This document shows, in pieces, positions 9,302 through 17,391 of a stretch of 64,000 nucleotides of DNA; the stretch's first letter is position 1, and the number at the start of each line of letters is the position of its first letter. The DNA lies in the NCBI GenBank assembly GCA_963704075.1, contig CAVPGV010000011.1, positions 1-64,000 on the forward strand. The letters are read 5' to 3'. This DNA is from JADKAV01 sp963704075. GTDB taxonomy: Bacteria; Actinomycetota; Actinomycetes; S36-B12; UBA10799. The position numbers and the translations under genes were made by a program. Below the pieces are notes generated by a model, which saw only the letters and a program-made list of their open reading frames with translations, was not told the DNA's origin and did no database searches.

Positions 9302-9862
9302 TCAGAGCCCCGGCGCTCCCCAGACGGGGAACCACCGGGTCATGTCCTGCTCGACGTTCATGTCATCTGCCAGCAGGTCACGCAGTTGCATCTCCAGGAT
9401 GTTGTCCCGACGTGGCTCACCCATGGGCGCGAACGGATAGAAACTCCCGCGCTTGTACAGGTAGACCAGGGCGAAGTCCTGGTCGCCGCGGCGGAATCCC
9501 ACGAGCGAGCAGAGTAGCTGGGGGCCGAATCCGGCGTCCTGGATCGACACGTTGACCGCGTGCAACCCGTTGACCAGATCGGCGATCTCGTCGGCACTGA
9601 TCGTGAGCCAGGTGTAGCCGAAGGAATCCTGGCTGATGCTCAGATCTGGGCTGGAGGTCGCGGTCAGCAGCTGCTCGACGTCGGCCACCACGTCCGAGAA
9701 GGCTTTGCCCTCCGGGGCCCGGAACGCCACGGAACCACGCCCGGTGGGCATCACGCCCAGGGATGCCTGCAACGTGATCGCGGCAGACGGAATCGCGAAG
9801 AGCTGGTCGAGATTCGGCTTGACGGGTTTGCTACGACCCATGATCGAGTCGAACAGACCCAT
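9302..9862 (-). CDS. pspAB: PspA-associated protein PspAB
   Basis: 186-aa cytoplasmic protein that starts MGLFDSIMGRSKP and has no signal peptide or membrane helix. It matches the actinobacterial PspAB family by start, length and position. Its start shares one base with the htpX stop, making it the last gene of pspA-pspAA-htpX-pspAB. Comparative work on phage-shock systems places PspAA and PspAB with PspA in actinobacteria and archaea; the biochemical role of PspAB is not known to me. It should act with PspA at the membrane during envelope stress. Confidence 0.85.
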   Translation of the reverse strand: MGLFDSIMGRSKPVKPNLDQLFAIPSAAITLQASLGVMPTGRGSVAFRAPEGKAFSDVVADVEQLLTATSSPDLSISQDSFGYTWLTISADEIADLVNGLHAVNVSIQDAGFGPQLLCSLVGFRRGDQDFALVYLYKRGSFYPFAPMGEPRRDNILEMQLRDLLADDMNVEQDMTRWFPVWGAPGL

Positions 9863-10752
9863 CAGGAACCCAACTGGGTCGAGATCTTGGCCAGCTGTTC
9901 GAGGCGCTGCTCCAGCGGCGGGTGGGTGGCGAACAGCGAGGCGAGGCTGACTCCCCCGGACAGCGCCGGCGCGAAGAAGAACGCGTTGAAGGCCTGCGCC
10001 TCGCGAAGATCCTTCGTCGGGATCGCGGCCATGTCACCGGAGACCTTCTGCAACGCCGAGGCCAGTGCCGTCGGTCGGCCGGTGAGCAGCGCTCCGGCCC
10101 GATCGGCGCTGAGCTCGCGGTACCGCGACAGCATCCGGGTGAGCAGGAAACTGACTGCGTACACCAGCACGGACACCGCCAGGACAGCGATGCCGACCAA
10201 CGCGGTGTTCTGATCGCGCCGGTTGCTCAGCCCGCCCCAAAGAGCCATCCGGGTCAGGAAGCCGGCCGCGACCCCGGCGACCGAAGCGACCGTCATGACC
10301 AGGACGTCCCGGTGGGCCACGTGCGACAACTCGTGGGACAGCACGCCCTCGAGCTCGTCCTCATCGAGCCTGCGCAACAATCCGGTCGTGACGCAGACCA
10401 CCGAACGGTTCGGACTGCGACCGGTGGCGAAGGCGTTCGGCATGTCAACGTCGGCGATGGCCACGCGTGGCTTGGGCATCTCAGCCATCGCACACAGACG
10501 GTCCACGATCCCGTGCAGCTGCGGGGCCTGCTCGGGGGTGACCTCGTGCGCACCCATGGCGTGCAGCGCGACGGTGTCCGAGAAGTACCACTGCGCGAAC
10601 AACAGGCCGACCGCGAAGATCAGCACGAAGGCAGCGCTCAGCCCGATCGCGATCAGAACGCCGATGAAGACGACATAGAGCAGGCCGAGCAGGAACATGG
10701 TGGCCGTCATACGCGCCGTCAGGCCCTTGTCGGATGCGTACCGAGACTTCAT
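9862..10752 (-). CDS. htpX: HtpX-family membrane zinc metalloprotease
   Basis: 296-aa M48 protease that degrades damaged membrane proteins. Two hydrophobic segments (about residues 15-55) precede the cytoplasmic catalytic part with the zinc motif HELSHVAHRD near residue 140; further hydrophobic stretches follow (about 155-205), then the third zinc ligand in SRYRELSADRAG. It starts at ATG 10752 and lies 63 bp after pspAA. Placement inside a psp operon ties it to envelope stress. Confidence 0.95.
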   Translation of the reverse strand: MKSRYASDKGLTARMTATMFLLGLLYVVFIGVLIAIGLSAAFVLIFAVGLLFAQWYFSDTVALHAMGAHEVTPEQAPQLHGIVDRLCAMAEMPKPRVAIADVDMPNAFATGRSPNRSVVCVTTGLLRRLDEDELEGVLSHELSHVAHRDVLVMTVASVAGVAAGFLTRMALWGGLSNRRDQNTALVGIAVLAVSVLVYAVSFLLTRMLSRYRELSADRAGALLTGRPTALASALQKVSGDMAAIPTKDLREAQAFNAFFFAPALSGGVSLASLFATHPPLEQRLEQLAKISTQLGS

Positions 10753-10815
10753 GAATATATTCTCCCACGAGCCGCTCGACTCCCCCAGCGCTGCGCACTA
10801 CGCCCAGCGCTGAAC

Positions 10816-11088
10816 CTAGTCGGGAATAAGGCCCTCATCGGTGAGCAGTTCCCGGACCTCGGCAGCGGTCGCCTCGGCCGCGGGCAGGACGACGTCGGAG
10901 GTGAACAGTTCTTCGTCGGGCACCCGGGTGCCGCTGCGCCTGACCCCCTCCAGCAGGGCCGTGAGCGCCGCCGGGAACGCTTGCTCGTCGTCGAGGGCGG
11001 CTTCGAGCGCGTCGTCGAGCTCGTTGAGCCGCGCCAGGGAGTCTTCGGGCATCTCGAACTGGCCCTCACCCATGATCCGCACGATCAT
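10816..11088 (-). CDS. pspAA: PspA-associated protein PspAA
   Basis: 90-aa acidic cytoplasmic protein beginning MIVRIMGEGQF, the characteristic start of PspAA, a small domain predicted to bind PspA or to couple it to other stress proteins. It is followed by a helical, glutamate-rich segment. It is 9 bp downstream of pspA and 63 bp upstream of htpX. Length and start agree with the family; the exact mechanism is not established. Confidence 0.85.
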   Translation of the reverse strand: MIVRIMGEGQFEMPEDSLARLNELDDALEAALDDEQAFPAALTALLEGVRRSGTRVPDEELFTSDVVLPAAEATAAEVRELLTDEGLIPD

Positions 11089-11097
11089 CGCGCCACC

Positions 11098-11898
11098 TCA
11101 GTTCTGGTCGCTGGCCGGTTTCGGTGCAGTGGAGGTGTCCGTCGGACCCGACTCGACGGCCGGGGTGGGCGGCGCCTGCGTCACCTCCGGGGTCGGACCC
11201 CCGGTCAGTTCCGCCTTCATGGCTGCGAGCGTGTCCTCGACCTCGCTCGTGCTGGCCATCCGTTCCAACTCCGCGGAGATCGAGTCCTTGCTCGTGCCGG
11301 TGGCGTCCTCGAGCGCGCCCGACGCCATCAGTTCGTCGATGGCGCCGGCTCTGGCCTGCATCGACTGGGTCTTGTCCTCAGCCCGCTGGATGGCCATGCC
11401 GACGTCGCCGAGCTCCTCGGAGATACCCGAGAACGCCTCGTTGATCTTGGTCTGCGCCTCGGCGGCGGAGTACGTGGCCTTGATCGTCTCCTTCTTGGTG
11501 CGGAAGGCATCGACCTTCGCCTGCAGACGCTGGGAGGCCTGGGTCAGTTTCTCCTCCTGGTCCTGCAGGGTGGCCAATTGCGCGTGCAGGTCGTTCAGCT
11601 GCCTGGTCAGGCCGCTGCGACGCGTCAGTGCCTCGCGTGCAAGGTCCTCGCGACCGCCTGCCAGCGCGGCCTTGGCCTGCGTCTCCAGCTTGGCCGACTG
11701 CTGATCGAGCTGCCCGATCTGCAGTTCCAGGCGCTTGCGGGAGGTGGCGACGTCGGCAACCCCCCGGCGCACCTTCTGCAGCAGGTCGAGTTGTTTCTCG
11801 TAGGAGTAGTCGAGGGTTTCGCGCGGATCCTCGGCCCGGTCCAGGGCTTTGTTGGCCTTGGACTTGAAGATCATGGTGAAGCGCTGCCACATCCCCAT
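11098..11898 (-). CDS. pspA: Phage shock protein A / IM30 family (PspA)
   Basis: 266-aa peripheral membrane-remodelling protein that polymerises on stressed membranes. Residues about 1-215 are almost entirely coiled coil (MGMWQRFTMIFKSKANKAL start, heptads rich in Q, E, K and L), followed by a disordered P/T/S-rich tail of about 40 residues, longer than in E. coli PspA (222 aa). ATG 11898 has a GGAAGG Shine-Dalgarno. It is first in pspA-pspAA-htpX-pspAB. A two-part inverted repeat at 11911-11940 sits directly upstream of the ribosome binding site and may control it. Confidence 0.94.
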   Translation of the reverse strand: MGMWQRFTMIFKSKANKALDRAEDPRETLDYSYEKQLDLLQKVRRGVADVATSRKRLELQIGQLDQQSAKLETQAKAALAGGREDLAREALTRRSGLTRQLNDLHAQLATLQDQEEKLTQASQRLQAKVDAFRTKKETIKATYSAAEAQTKINEAFSGISEELGDVGMAIQRAEDKTQSMQARAGAIDELMASGALEDATGTSKDSISAELERMASTSEVEDTLAAMKAELTGGPTPEVTQAPPTPAVESGPTDTSTAPKPASDQN

Positions 11899-11910
11899 TG
11901 AGAGTTCCTT

Positions 11911-11940
11911 CCCTAGATGGCTCTGTGAGCCAGCCTAGGG
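11911..11940. promoter_or_regulatory. Two-part inverted repeat between pspA and the DUF3043 gene
   Basis: CCCTAG (11911-11916) pairs with CTAGGG (11935-11940), and inside it TGGCTC (11918-11923) pairs with GAGCCA (11927-11932) around a TGT centre. It begins 13 bp upstream of the pspA start codon, so on the pspA transcript it would form a hairpin just before the ribosome binding site, and it is about 40 bp upstream of the divergent DUF3043 gene. It may be an operator or a 5'-UTR hairpin; the sequence does not decide. Confidence 0.5.
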
Positions 11941-11979
11941 GGTAACGCGGTGTAGGCGCATCCGTCGTACAGTTCTCCC

Positions 11980-12600
11980 ATGTTCGGATTGGGCAAGAGG
12001 GAACCGGCGCCTGACCACGATGGCGCGCCCGGGGAGCCGGCCGATTCGCATACTGCCGAGCAACCTGTGGGCAAGGGCAGACCGACCCCCACCCGCAAGG
12101 AGGCCGAAGAAGCCCGCCGCGCGGCGCTCAAAGGCCCGGTCGATCCCAAAGCTCGACGCAAACTCGAACGGGAAGAGGCCCGGGAGCGCAGGGTCGCGGC
12201 ACGTGAGGCGCTCATGGCCGGCGACGAACGGGCCCTTCCTGCTCGCGATGCCGGACCGGTGCGCAAATACGTCCGCAACTACATCGACGGCCGACGCACT
12301 CTGGCCGAGTACTTCATTCCGCTGGCCGTCGTCGTGCTCATCGTCGGCTTGTTCCGCAGCCCCAACATCCAGGTGATCGTGTCGTTCGTCTGGTTCCTGA
12401 TGCTGGCGCTGCTGACGGTGGACATGGCTGTGCTGCTCTTCCGACTACGGTCGAACCTCGCCCGTGAGTTCCCGGATCCGGCACAGCGCAAGGGTGCGAT
12501 CTTCTACGGGGCGATGCGGGCGCTGCAGATCAGGCGCCTGCGCCTGCCTCCGCCTAAGGTCAAAGCAGGCGGGAAGCCGGTCACCCCCAAAGCCAAGTAG
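11980..12600 (+). CDS. DUF3043 membrane protein
   Basis: 206-aa protein of the actinobacterial DUF3043 family (M. tuberculosis Rv2206 type). Residues about 1-95 are hydrophilic, charged and Arg/Lys/Glu rich (GRPTPTRKEAEEARRAALKG), two transmembrane helices lie at about 107-150, and a basic tail follows. Function unknown. Its location between the HesB/IscA-like and cobT regions mirrors the mycobacterial order, though here the psp genes and other insertions lie between. It is divergent from pspA. Confidence 0.85.
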   Translation: MFGLGKREPAPDHDGAPGEPADSHTAEQPVGKGRPTPTRKEAEEARRAALKGPVDPKARRKLEREEARERRVAAREALMAGDERALPARDAGPVRKYVRNYIDGRRTLAEYFIPLAVVVLIVGLFRSPNIQVIVSFVWFLMLALLTVDMAVLLFRLRSNLAREFPDPAQRKGAIFYGAMRALQIRRLRLPPPKVKAGGKPVTPKAK

Positions 12601-12670
12601 CGGCAGCGGCGGTTAGTGGTCGGCCCGACGGGTAGACCGGATCGGATCGACGCGCAACGGAGGGAACGAC

Positions 12671-13669
12671 ATGGAATACCGGTATCTGGGGAACAGCGGC
12701 CTGGTGGTCAGCGAAATGGCGTACGGCAACTGGATCACTCATGCCGGCCAGGTCGCCGAGGATGCCGCCATCGCGTGCGTTCACGCCGCCCTGGACGCCG
12801 GCATCACCACCTTCGACACAGCTGATGTCTATGCGGGGACCAAGGCCGAGGCGGTCCTGGGCCGGGCCCTGGCGGGCCAGCGACGGGAAGGCTTGGAGAT
12901 CTTCACGAAGGTGTACTGGCCCACCGGCCCGGGCAAGAACGACCGGGGCCTGTCGCGAAAGCACATCATCGAGTCCTGTCACGGTTCGCTGCGCCGACTC
13001 GGGGTGGACTACATCGACCTCTATCAGGCACATCGCTTCGACTACGAGACGCCCCTTGAGGAGACGCTGCGGGCCTTCGACGACCTGGTGCGTGCCGGCA
13101 AGGTCATGTACGTCGGGGTCTCGGAGTGGCGCAGCGAGGAGATCGAAGCCGCGGTCGACCTCGCGGCGCAGATGGGACTCGACCGGATCATCTCGAATCA
13201 GCCGCAGTACAGCATGCTGTACCGGGTCATCGAGTCCGAGGTCATCCCGACGTGCGAAACCAGCGGGATCGGGCAGATCGTGTGGTCCCCACTGGCTCAG
13301 GGCGTGCTGACCGGCAAGTACAAGCCGGGCGAGGCCCCTCCCGAGGGATCTCGGGCCACGGACCCGCAGGGGTCGACGTTCATCAAGCGACTCATGAGCG
13401 ACGAGATCCTCACTGCGGTGGCAAAACTCGAGCCGATCGCCGCCGACCACGGCCTGACGATGGCGCAGTTGGCGCTCGCCTGGGTTCTGCAGAACCCCGC
13501 GGTCTCCGCGGCGATCATCGGGGCGACCCGGCCGGAGCAGGTGACCAGCAATGTCAAAGCCTCTGGCGTGCGGCTCGACGAGGAAACGATGAACGCCATC
13601 GACGCGGCTCTGGACGGTGTGGTCTTCCGCGATCCCTCCCTGACCCGTTCCCCGGAGACCCGACCGTGA
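12671..13669 (+). CDS. Aldo/keto reductase, voltage-gated-channel beta-subunit-like
   Basis: 332-aa NADPH-dependent TIM-barrel oxidoreductase. The catalytic tetrad is visible: Asp and Tyr in DTADVYAG, Lys in EIFTKVYW and His in LYQAHRFD; the dinucleotide site near AAIIGATRPEQV is also present. Sequence style (start MEYRYLGNSGLVVSEMAYG) fits the AKR subgroup related to Kv-beta subunits, which reduces a range of aldehydes and ketones. The physiological substrate is not predictable. It starts after a GGAGGG-like purine tract and overlaps the following 60-aa gene by 4 bp. Confidence 0.92.
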   Translation: MEYRYLGNSGLVVSEMAYGNWITHAGQVAEDAAIACVHAALDAGITTFDTADVYAGTKAEAVLGRALAGQRREGLEIFTKVYWPTGPGKNDRGLSRKHIIESCHGSLRRLGVDYIDLYQAHRFDYETPLEETLRAFDDLVRAGKVMYVGVSEWRSEEIEAAVDLAAQMGLDRIISNQPQYSMLYRVIESEVIPTCETSGIGQIVWSPLAQGVLTGKYKPGEAPPEGSRATDPQGSTFIKRLMSDEILTAVAKLEPIAADHGLTMAQLALAWVLQNPAVSAAIIGATRPEQVTSNVKASGVRLDEETMNAIDAALDGVVFRDPSLTRSPETRP

Positions 13670-13848
13670 CATACCAATGGCGCTACCCCGATGGTTCGTC
13701 TTCGGCGACGTTCCCCACCCAGGCCGACGCGGAAACCTGGATCGGGGAGGTGTGGGCCGACCTGCTCGACGACGGCGTGCAGGAGGCCACCCTGCTCGAG
13801 GAACAGCGGGTGGTCTACGGCCCGATGAGTCTTCGCCCGACTTCTTGA
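13666..13848 (+). CDS. Small conserved actinobacterial protein (60 aa) coupled to the aldo/keto reductase
   Basis: A GTG at 13666 overlaps the reductase stop (GTGA). The 60-residue product is acidic and tryptophan-containing, with a YQWRYPDG start, a middle DAETWIGEVWADLLDDGV and a YGPMSL end. I recall similar short proteins in many actinobacteria, but no function. Codon use matches its neighbours and the frame is clean, so it is likely a real gene. It could be a small partner of the reductase. Confidence 0.72.
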   Translation: MTYQWRYPDGSSSATFPTQADAETWIGEVWADLLDDGVQEATLLEEQRVVYGPMSLRPTS

Positions 13849-14234
13849 GTTCGGAGATCTGGCGAACGATCGGCGGCAGTTTCGGGCACGCGTGTGGGGT
13901 GTGGATCTAGCCCGGGAGACATCTCGGCGGCGGAACCCCTGCGTGGCCCCCCTGACGGGCCACTACAGATGTGCGAGCCCTCAGTTGAGATGTTACATCC
14001 AGGGCTCGCGGAGTCCTCCAGGGGCCGGCGCAACTCCACCGCCCGTGCGCAACTCCAACGCCGTTGGACTCAGGGCGTCTCGCCGCGCATACTGCGGAGG
14101 CGGTCGCTGCCGCTGACTCGCTCAGATCCGGCAGCAGCGCGATCCGGAGCGGAGCCTGCCCGTCCACGGGTTCGCAAGAGGCTGACTGTTCAACAATCCC
14201 ATCCTGACGGCCCGCCGGCACCCTGGGACTGGTT
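13849..14234. other. Intergenic region with one hairpin, no gene seen
   Basis: About 390 bp between the reductase pair and the riboswitch. Short open frames on both strands have no family resemblance. The only clear structure is a perfect 9-bp inverted repeat, GCGAGCCCT at 13973-13981 and AGGGCTCGC at 14001-14009, with a 19-nt loop. It could be the terminator of the upstream operon, although there is no T tract. The B12 leader promoter should lie in the second half, but no confident -35/-10 pair was found. Confidence 0.5.
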
Positions 14235-14412
14235 TACTGAGCCTTGGGGCACCCGCCCCAAGCGTTGCCACATGAATCCAGGGGAAGTCCGGTGAGATTC
14301 CGGCGCTGTCCCGCAACCGTGTTCCTCCCCCGGGAGGAGAGTCGGAGCACCTGGCATGTGGAAGCGGCCCGATATCTGTCGAGGTTACAGACGGCCGGAA
14401 GCACGCACATGA
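14235..14412 (+). ncRNA. Cobalamin riboswitch
   Basis: The leader contains the conserved cobalamin aptamer core: GGGAAGTCCGGTGAGATTCC followed by GGCGCTGTCCCGCAACCGT (about 14281-14320), then GAGTCGGAGCACCTGGC (about 14338-14355), the counterpart of the usual GTC-GGA-ACCTGCC segment. Outer limits are approximate. It precedes the B12-uptake cluster starting at 14455. Downstream, CGCACATG (14404-14411) is the exact complement of CATGTGCG (14452-14459), which covers the GTG start codon, so ligand-dependent sequestration of translation initiation is a plausible mechanism. Confidence 0.92.
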
Positions 14413-14454
14413 GTGCGCCTTCGGTCCGTGTGGACCGCTACTGAAGGAGTGCAT

Positions 14455-15486
14455 GTGCGCACCAAGATTCTGATCACCGCGTCGACCGCCGCCGGGGTCC
14501 TCTTGGCAACGTCGCCGGCGCTGGCCGGGGATACCGGCCTCTACGGCAGTTCCGATGCCAGTTTCGACGGTGTGTATCGGCAATCCCTGTCGATCCTCGC
14601 GCTCGAGGCCTCTGGCCGCCAGGTCCCCGCCTCGGCGATCAAATGGCTGAAGAAGCAGCAGTGCTCTGATGGCGGCTTCGAGGCGTATCGGGCAAGGACG
14701 TCGACCCCCTGCAACGCCCCGGATCCGGACGGTTTCTCGGGCCAGGACAGCAACTCGACCGCCCTGGCCGCCGCCGCCCTGTGGCACACCGGCGACCGCA
14801 ACCAGGCGCGCCGGGCGGCGAAGTGGCTGACCACACAGCGCAACTCCGACGGCGGGTGGGCCTACTACCCGGGCGTCGGCGCGACCTCCGATACCAACTC
14901 GACCGCACTCGCACTTGGCGCCCTGACCCTTGTCCGCGGCAAGCAGAAGGCGGGCTACCTGCGGTCCGTTCAGCAGCGCTGCTCCGCTCCGAAGAAGCTG
15001 CGCGGAGGGCTGGCCTTCGACACGTCCTTCCCCGACGTCAATGACAACTCCACCGCACAGGCGGCGTGGACCCTCGGTGGCGGACTGGGACTGCCGAAGA
15101 CTGTGCGAATCAAGAAGTCCTCGCCGAGACTGAAGTGTGGAACCGGGAAGACGTCGACGCACAAGGCCGCGATCGGCTACCTCAACAAGCGACTTTCGTC
15201 CGTCAAGGGTGAATTGCCGTTCGGCGGCGGATTCCCCGGCACCGACTACGCGGGAGCCGCAACGGCGACCATCGCGCTGGCCAACCAGGGTGCCGGGCGG
15301 GCTTCAGTGCGCACAACGAGCCGGTTCCTCGAACGATCGGCGAAGTCGTGGGTCACCAGCGGCGGCGCCGACTCCCCCGGCTCCCTGGCTCTGCTCCTGC
15401 TGGTGGCCGACTCGACCCGCGGCGACGCGAAGGACTTCGGCGGCATGAACCTGATCAAGCGACTCAACAAGACGTTGACCCGATGA
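14455..15486 (+). CDS. Secreted prenyltransferase/squalene-oxidase-repeat (alpha6/alpha6-barrel-like) protein, putative cobalamin capture
   Basis: 343 aa. GTG 14455 is chosen because AAGGAG lies five bases upstream and a Sec signal peptide follows (LLATSPALAG, cleavage near residue 26). The mature part has repeats of the squalene-cyclase type: KKQQCSDGGFEAYR, TTQRNSDGGWAYY and two weaker copies with conserved Asn-Ser/Thr-Ala helices (DSNSTALAAAAL, DTNSTALALGAL, NDNSTAQAAWTL). Such repeats build an alpha-alpha barrel, the same fold class as the cobalamin-binding domain of intrinsic factor and transcobalamin. No enzyme motif of a cyclase (DxDD) is seen. It is the first gene after the cobalamin riboswitch and is followed by a SCO2322-family gene and the ECF transporter, so a B12-binding role outside the cell is inferred. 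Confidence 0.85.
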   Translation: MRTKILITASTAAGVLLATSPALAGDTGLYGSSDASFDGVYRQSLSILALEASGRQVPASAIKWLKKQQCSDGGFEAYRARTSTPCNAPDPDGFSGQDSNSTALAAAALWHTGDRNQARRAAKWLTTQRNSDGGWAYYPGVGATSDTNSTALALGALTLVRGKQKAGYLRSVQQRCSAPKKLRGGLAFDTSFPDVNDNSTAQAAWTLGGGLGLPKTVRIKKSSPRLKCGTGKTSTHKAAIGYLNKRLSSVKGELPFGGGFPGTDYAGAATATIALANQGAGRASVRTTSRFLERSAKSWVTSGGADSPGSLALLLLVADSTRGDAKDFGGMNLIKRLNKTLTR

Positions 15487-16304
15487 GGCTTCGCGCGCTC
15501 GCCGGAACCGGGGCGATGGTGTGCGTCACCATCGCGCTGGTTCCGGCGGTCGCGCACGCCGACGGCTACCGCTACTGGTCCTACTGGACCGGAGGTCAGT
15601 CCTGGTCCTACTCCGACCGTGGCCCCGGATTCCTGATTCCCGGCGACGGTGCCGTCGAGGGGTGGCGGTTCGTCCTCTCCCCGGAGGACGGCTCGCAGGC
15701 GACGGCTCCTGCATCGCCGAGTTCGTACGACCAGGTGTGCCCCGGGCAACCGGCAGCACCCGCCGGCAAGAAGCGGGTCGCCGTGGTGATCGACTTCGGA
15801 CCGGCCGGGATCGCTCCGGTCGGCGAGTCGCCGCCGCCCACCTCCATCTCGTGCGTGACCGCCCCCGCTCGGGCCACCGGACTGCAGGTGCTGCAGCAAG
15901 TGGCGAAAGTGCGGTTCCAGGCCAGTGGACTCATTTGCGGACTCGCTGGATTCCCGGCTCGGGAATGCCCGGGCCAGAGCGTAAAAGCGATCACCCAGTC
16001 GCCCACGGCACAACCGGCACGCCCCGCCCCGGTCACCCCCGCCCCGGCGATCACCTCCGACCGTCCTGACGCGCCACCCACCACGCTGCCCGACGACTCC
16101 CCCCGCCCAACCGACTCATCCGATCCGACACGAGCACCGTCGGCGCCCACCGACCAGCCGTCTGCAGTCGCCTTGACCGTCCCGGGGGACTCCGCGGAGG
16201 AACCGTCCACCCAACCGCCGGCTTGGATCGCGGCCATCGGCGCCACGATGATCGCCCTGTTGCTGGCCGTGGCCCTGCTTCTGCGCCGGGGCCGCCATGA
16301 CTGA
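15483..16304 (+). CDS. SCO2322-family secreted, C-terminally anchored protein
   Basis: 273 aa, start overlapping the previous stop by 4 bp (ATGA). It has a signal peptide (cleavage near AVAHADG), an aromatic start of the mature part (YRYWSYWTGG), a domain of about 110 residues ending in FQASGLICGLAGFPARECPG, a long Pro/Thr/Ser-rich spacer (about 180-240) and a C-terminal transmembrane helix with an RRGRHD basic stop. This is the architecture of SCO2322-family proteins encoded next to ECF transporters in Streptomyces. It is displayed on the outer face of the membrane. The cysteine-containing domain may be a ligand-binding module that works with the barrel protein; that role is inference. Confidence 0.85.
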   Translation: MRLRALAGTGAMVCVTIALVPAVAHADGYRYWSYWTGGQSWSYSDRGPGFLIPGDGAVEGWRFVLSPEDGSQATAPASPSSYDQVCPGQPAAPAGKKRVAVVIDFGPAGIAPVGESPPPTSISCVTAPARATGLQVLQQVAKVRFQASGLICGLAGFPARECPGQSVKAITQSPTAQPARPAPVTPAPAITSDRPDAPPTTLPDDSPRPTDSSDPTRAPSAPTDQPSAVALTVPGDSAEEPSTQPPAWIAAIGATMIALLLAVALLLRRGRHD

Positions 16305-17391
16305 GACCCTGACGCTGCTGACCGGCGGGGCAACCGCCGGCGCCCCCCGGTGGCTGCACCCCGGCGCCTGGTGGATATGGGCATTGGGGCTCGGCGCCGC
16401 AGCCACCCGAACCACCAACCCCCTGCTCCTGGGCCTGATCGTGGCCGTCGCCACGCTGGTGGTCAGTGCTCGGCGTCCGCAGGCCCAGTGGGCAGGCGCG
16501 TTCGGGGTGTTCGTCCGCATCGCCCTGGTCGTGATCGTGATCAGAGTCGTTTTCGCCATGCTGTTCGGGGTCCGGATCGGCACCACCGACCTGTTCACAC
16601 TCCCGACCATCGGCTTGCCCGAATGGATGGCCGGCGTGACGCTGGGCGGGCCCGTCACCGCGGAGATGCTGTATATCGCCGTGATCCAAGGGGCGCAGTT
16701 GGCGACCCTGCTCATCTGTGTCGGTGCGGCCAACTCCCTGGCCAGCCCGGTGCGACTGCTGAAGGCACTTCCCGCCGGGCTCTACCACGTCGGTGTGGCC
16801 TGCGTCGTCGCGTTGTCCCTGGCGCCCCGCATCATGGTGAACGTGCGCCGGGTCATGCTCGCGCGCCGCATGCGCGGACGGCCCACGCGCGGACTCAGGG
16901 CTGCCGCCCAGGCGGCGGTTCCGGTTCTCGAATCCTCGCTGGACGATGCGATCAATCTCGCCGCTGCCATGGACACCCGCGGCTACGGCCGGGCAACCTC
17001 CACGACAGCGCGTGAACGGGCACTGCAGGCCACCCTCGTGCTGGCGGGTCTGGTCGGGATAGCGCTGGGTCTGTACGCCGTGCTCGGTGCCAGCGGATGG
17101 GGTTGGCTGCTGCTCGGCCTGGGTGTCACGATGGCTGCCGCTGGGATCGCCGTGGCCGGACGCCGCATCCCACGAACCCGCTACCGCCCCGACCCCTGGG
17201 GGCTGCCCGAGACCCTCACCGCCGGATCGGGCGTGCTCGCGGCCCTGTCGGTGTTGGGGTTCGCCACGACCAGCCTGACCGTTCCGCTCAGCTGGCCGAC
17301 CCTGCCGCCAGCGGCGGTGGCCGCCATCCTGCTGGCCGCGTCACCGGCAGTGCTGACGCCCTCTCCTCCCCTGCCCTGGCGGACCTCGTGA
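16297..17391 (+). CDS. ecfT: ECF transporter transmembrane (T) component
   Basis: 364-aa membrane protein with CbiQ/EcfT features: several N-terminal helices, a long cytoplasmic coupling region with the MLARRMRGRPTRG motif (the Ala-Arg-Xaa type coupling helix that contacts the ATPases), and MDTRGYG downstream. Three or four further helices follow at about 245-355, making it longer than typical EcfT (about 260 aa). It overlaps the SCO2322-family gene by 8 bp and the ATPase gene by 4 bp. It bridges the S component and the ATPase subunits. Confidence 0.9.
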   Translation: MTETLTLLTGGATAGAPRWLHPGAWWIWALGLGAAATRTTNPLLLGLIVAVATLVVSARRPQAQWAGAFGVFVRIALVVIVIRVVFAMLFGVRIGTTDLFTLPTIGLPEWMAGVTLGGPVTAEMLYIAVIQGAQLATLLICVGAANSLASPVRLLKALPAGLYHVGVACVVALSLAPRIMVNVRRVMLARRMRGRPTRGLRAAAQAAVPVLESSLDDAINLAAAMDTRGYGRATSTTARERALQATLVLAGLVGIALGLYAVLGASGWGWLLLGLGVTMAAAGIAVAGRRIPRTRYRPDPWGLPETLTAGSGVLAALSVLGFATTSLTVPLSWPTLPPAAVAAILLAASPAVLTPSPPLPWRTS

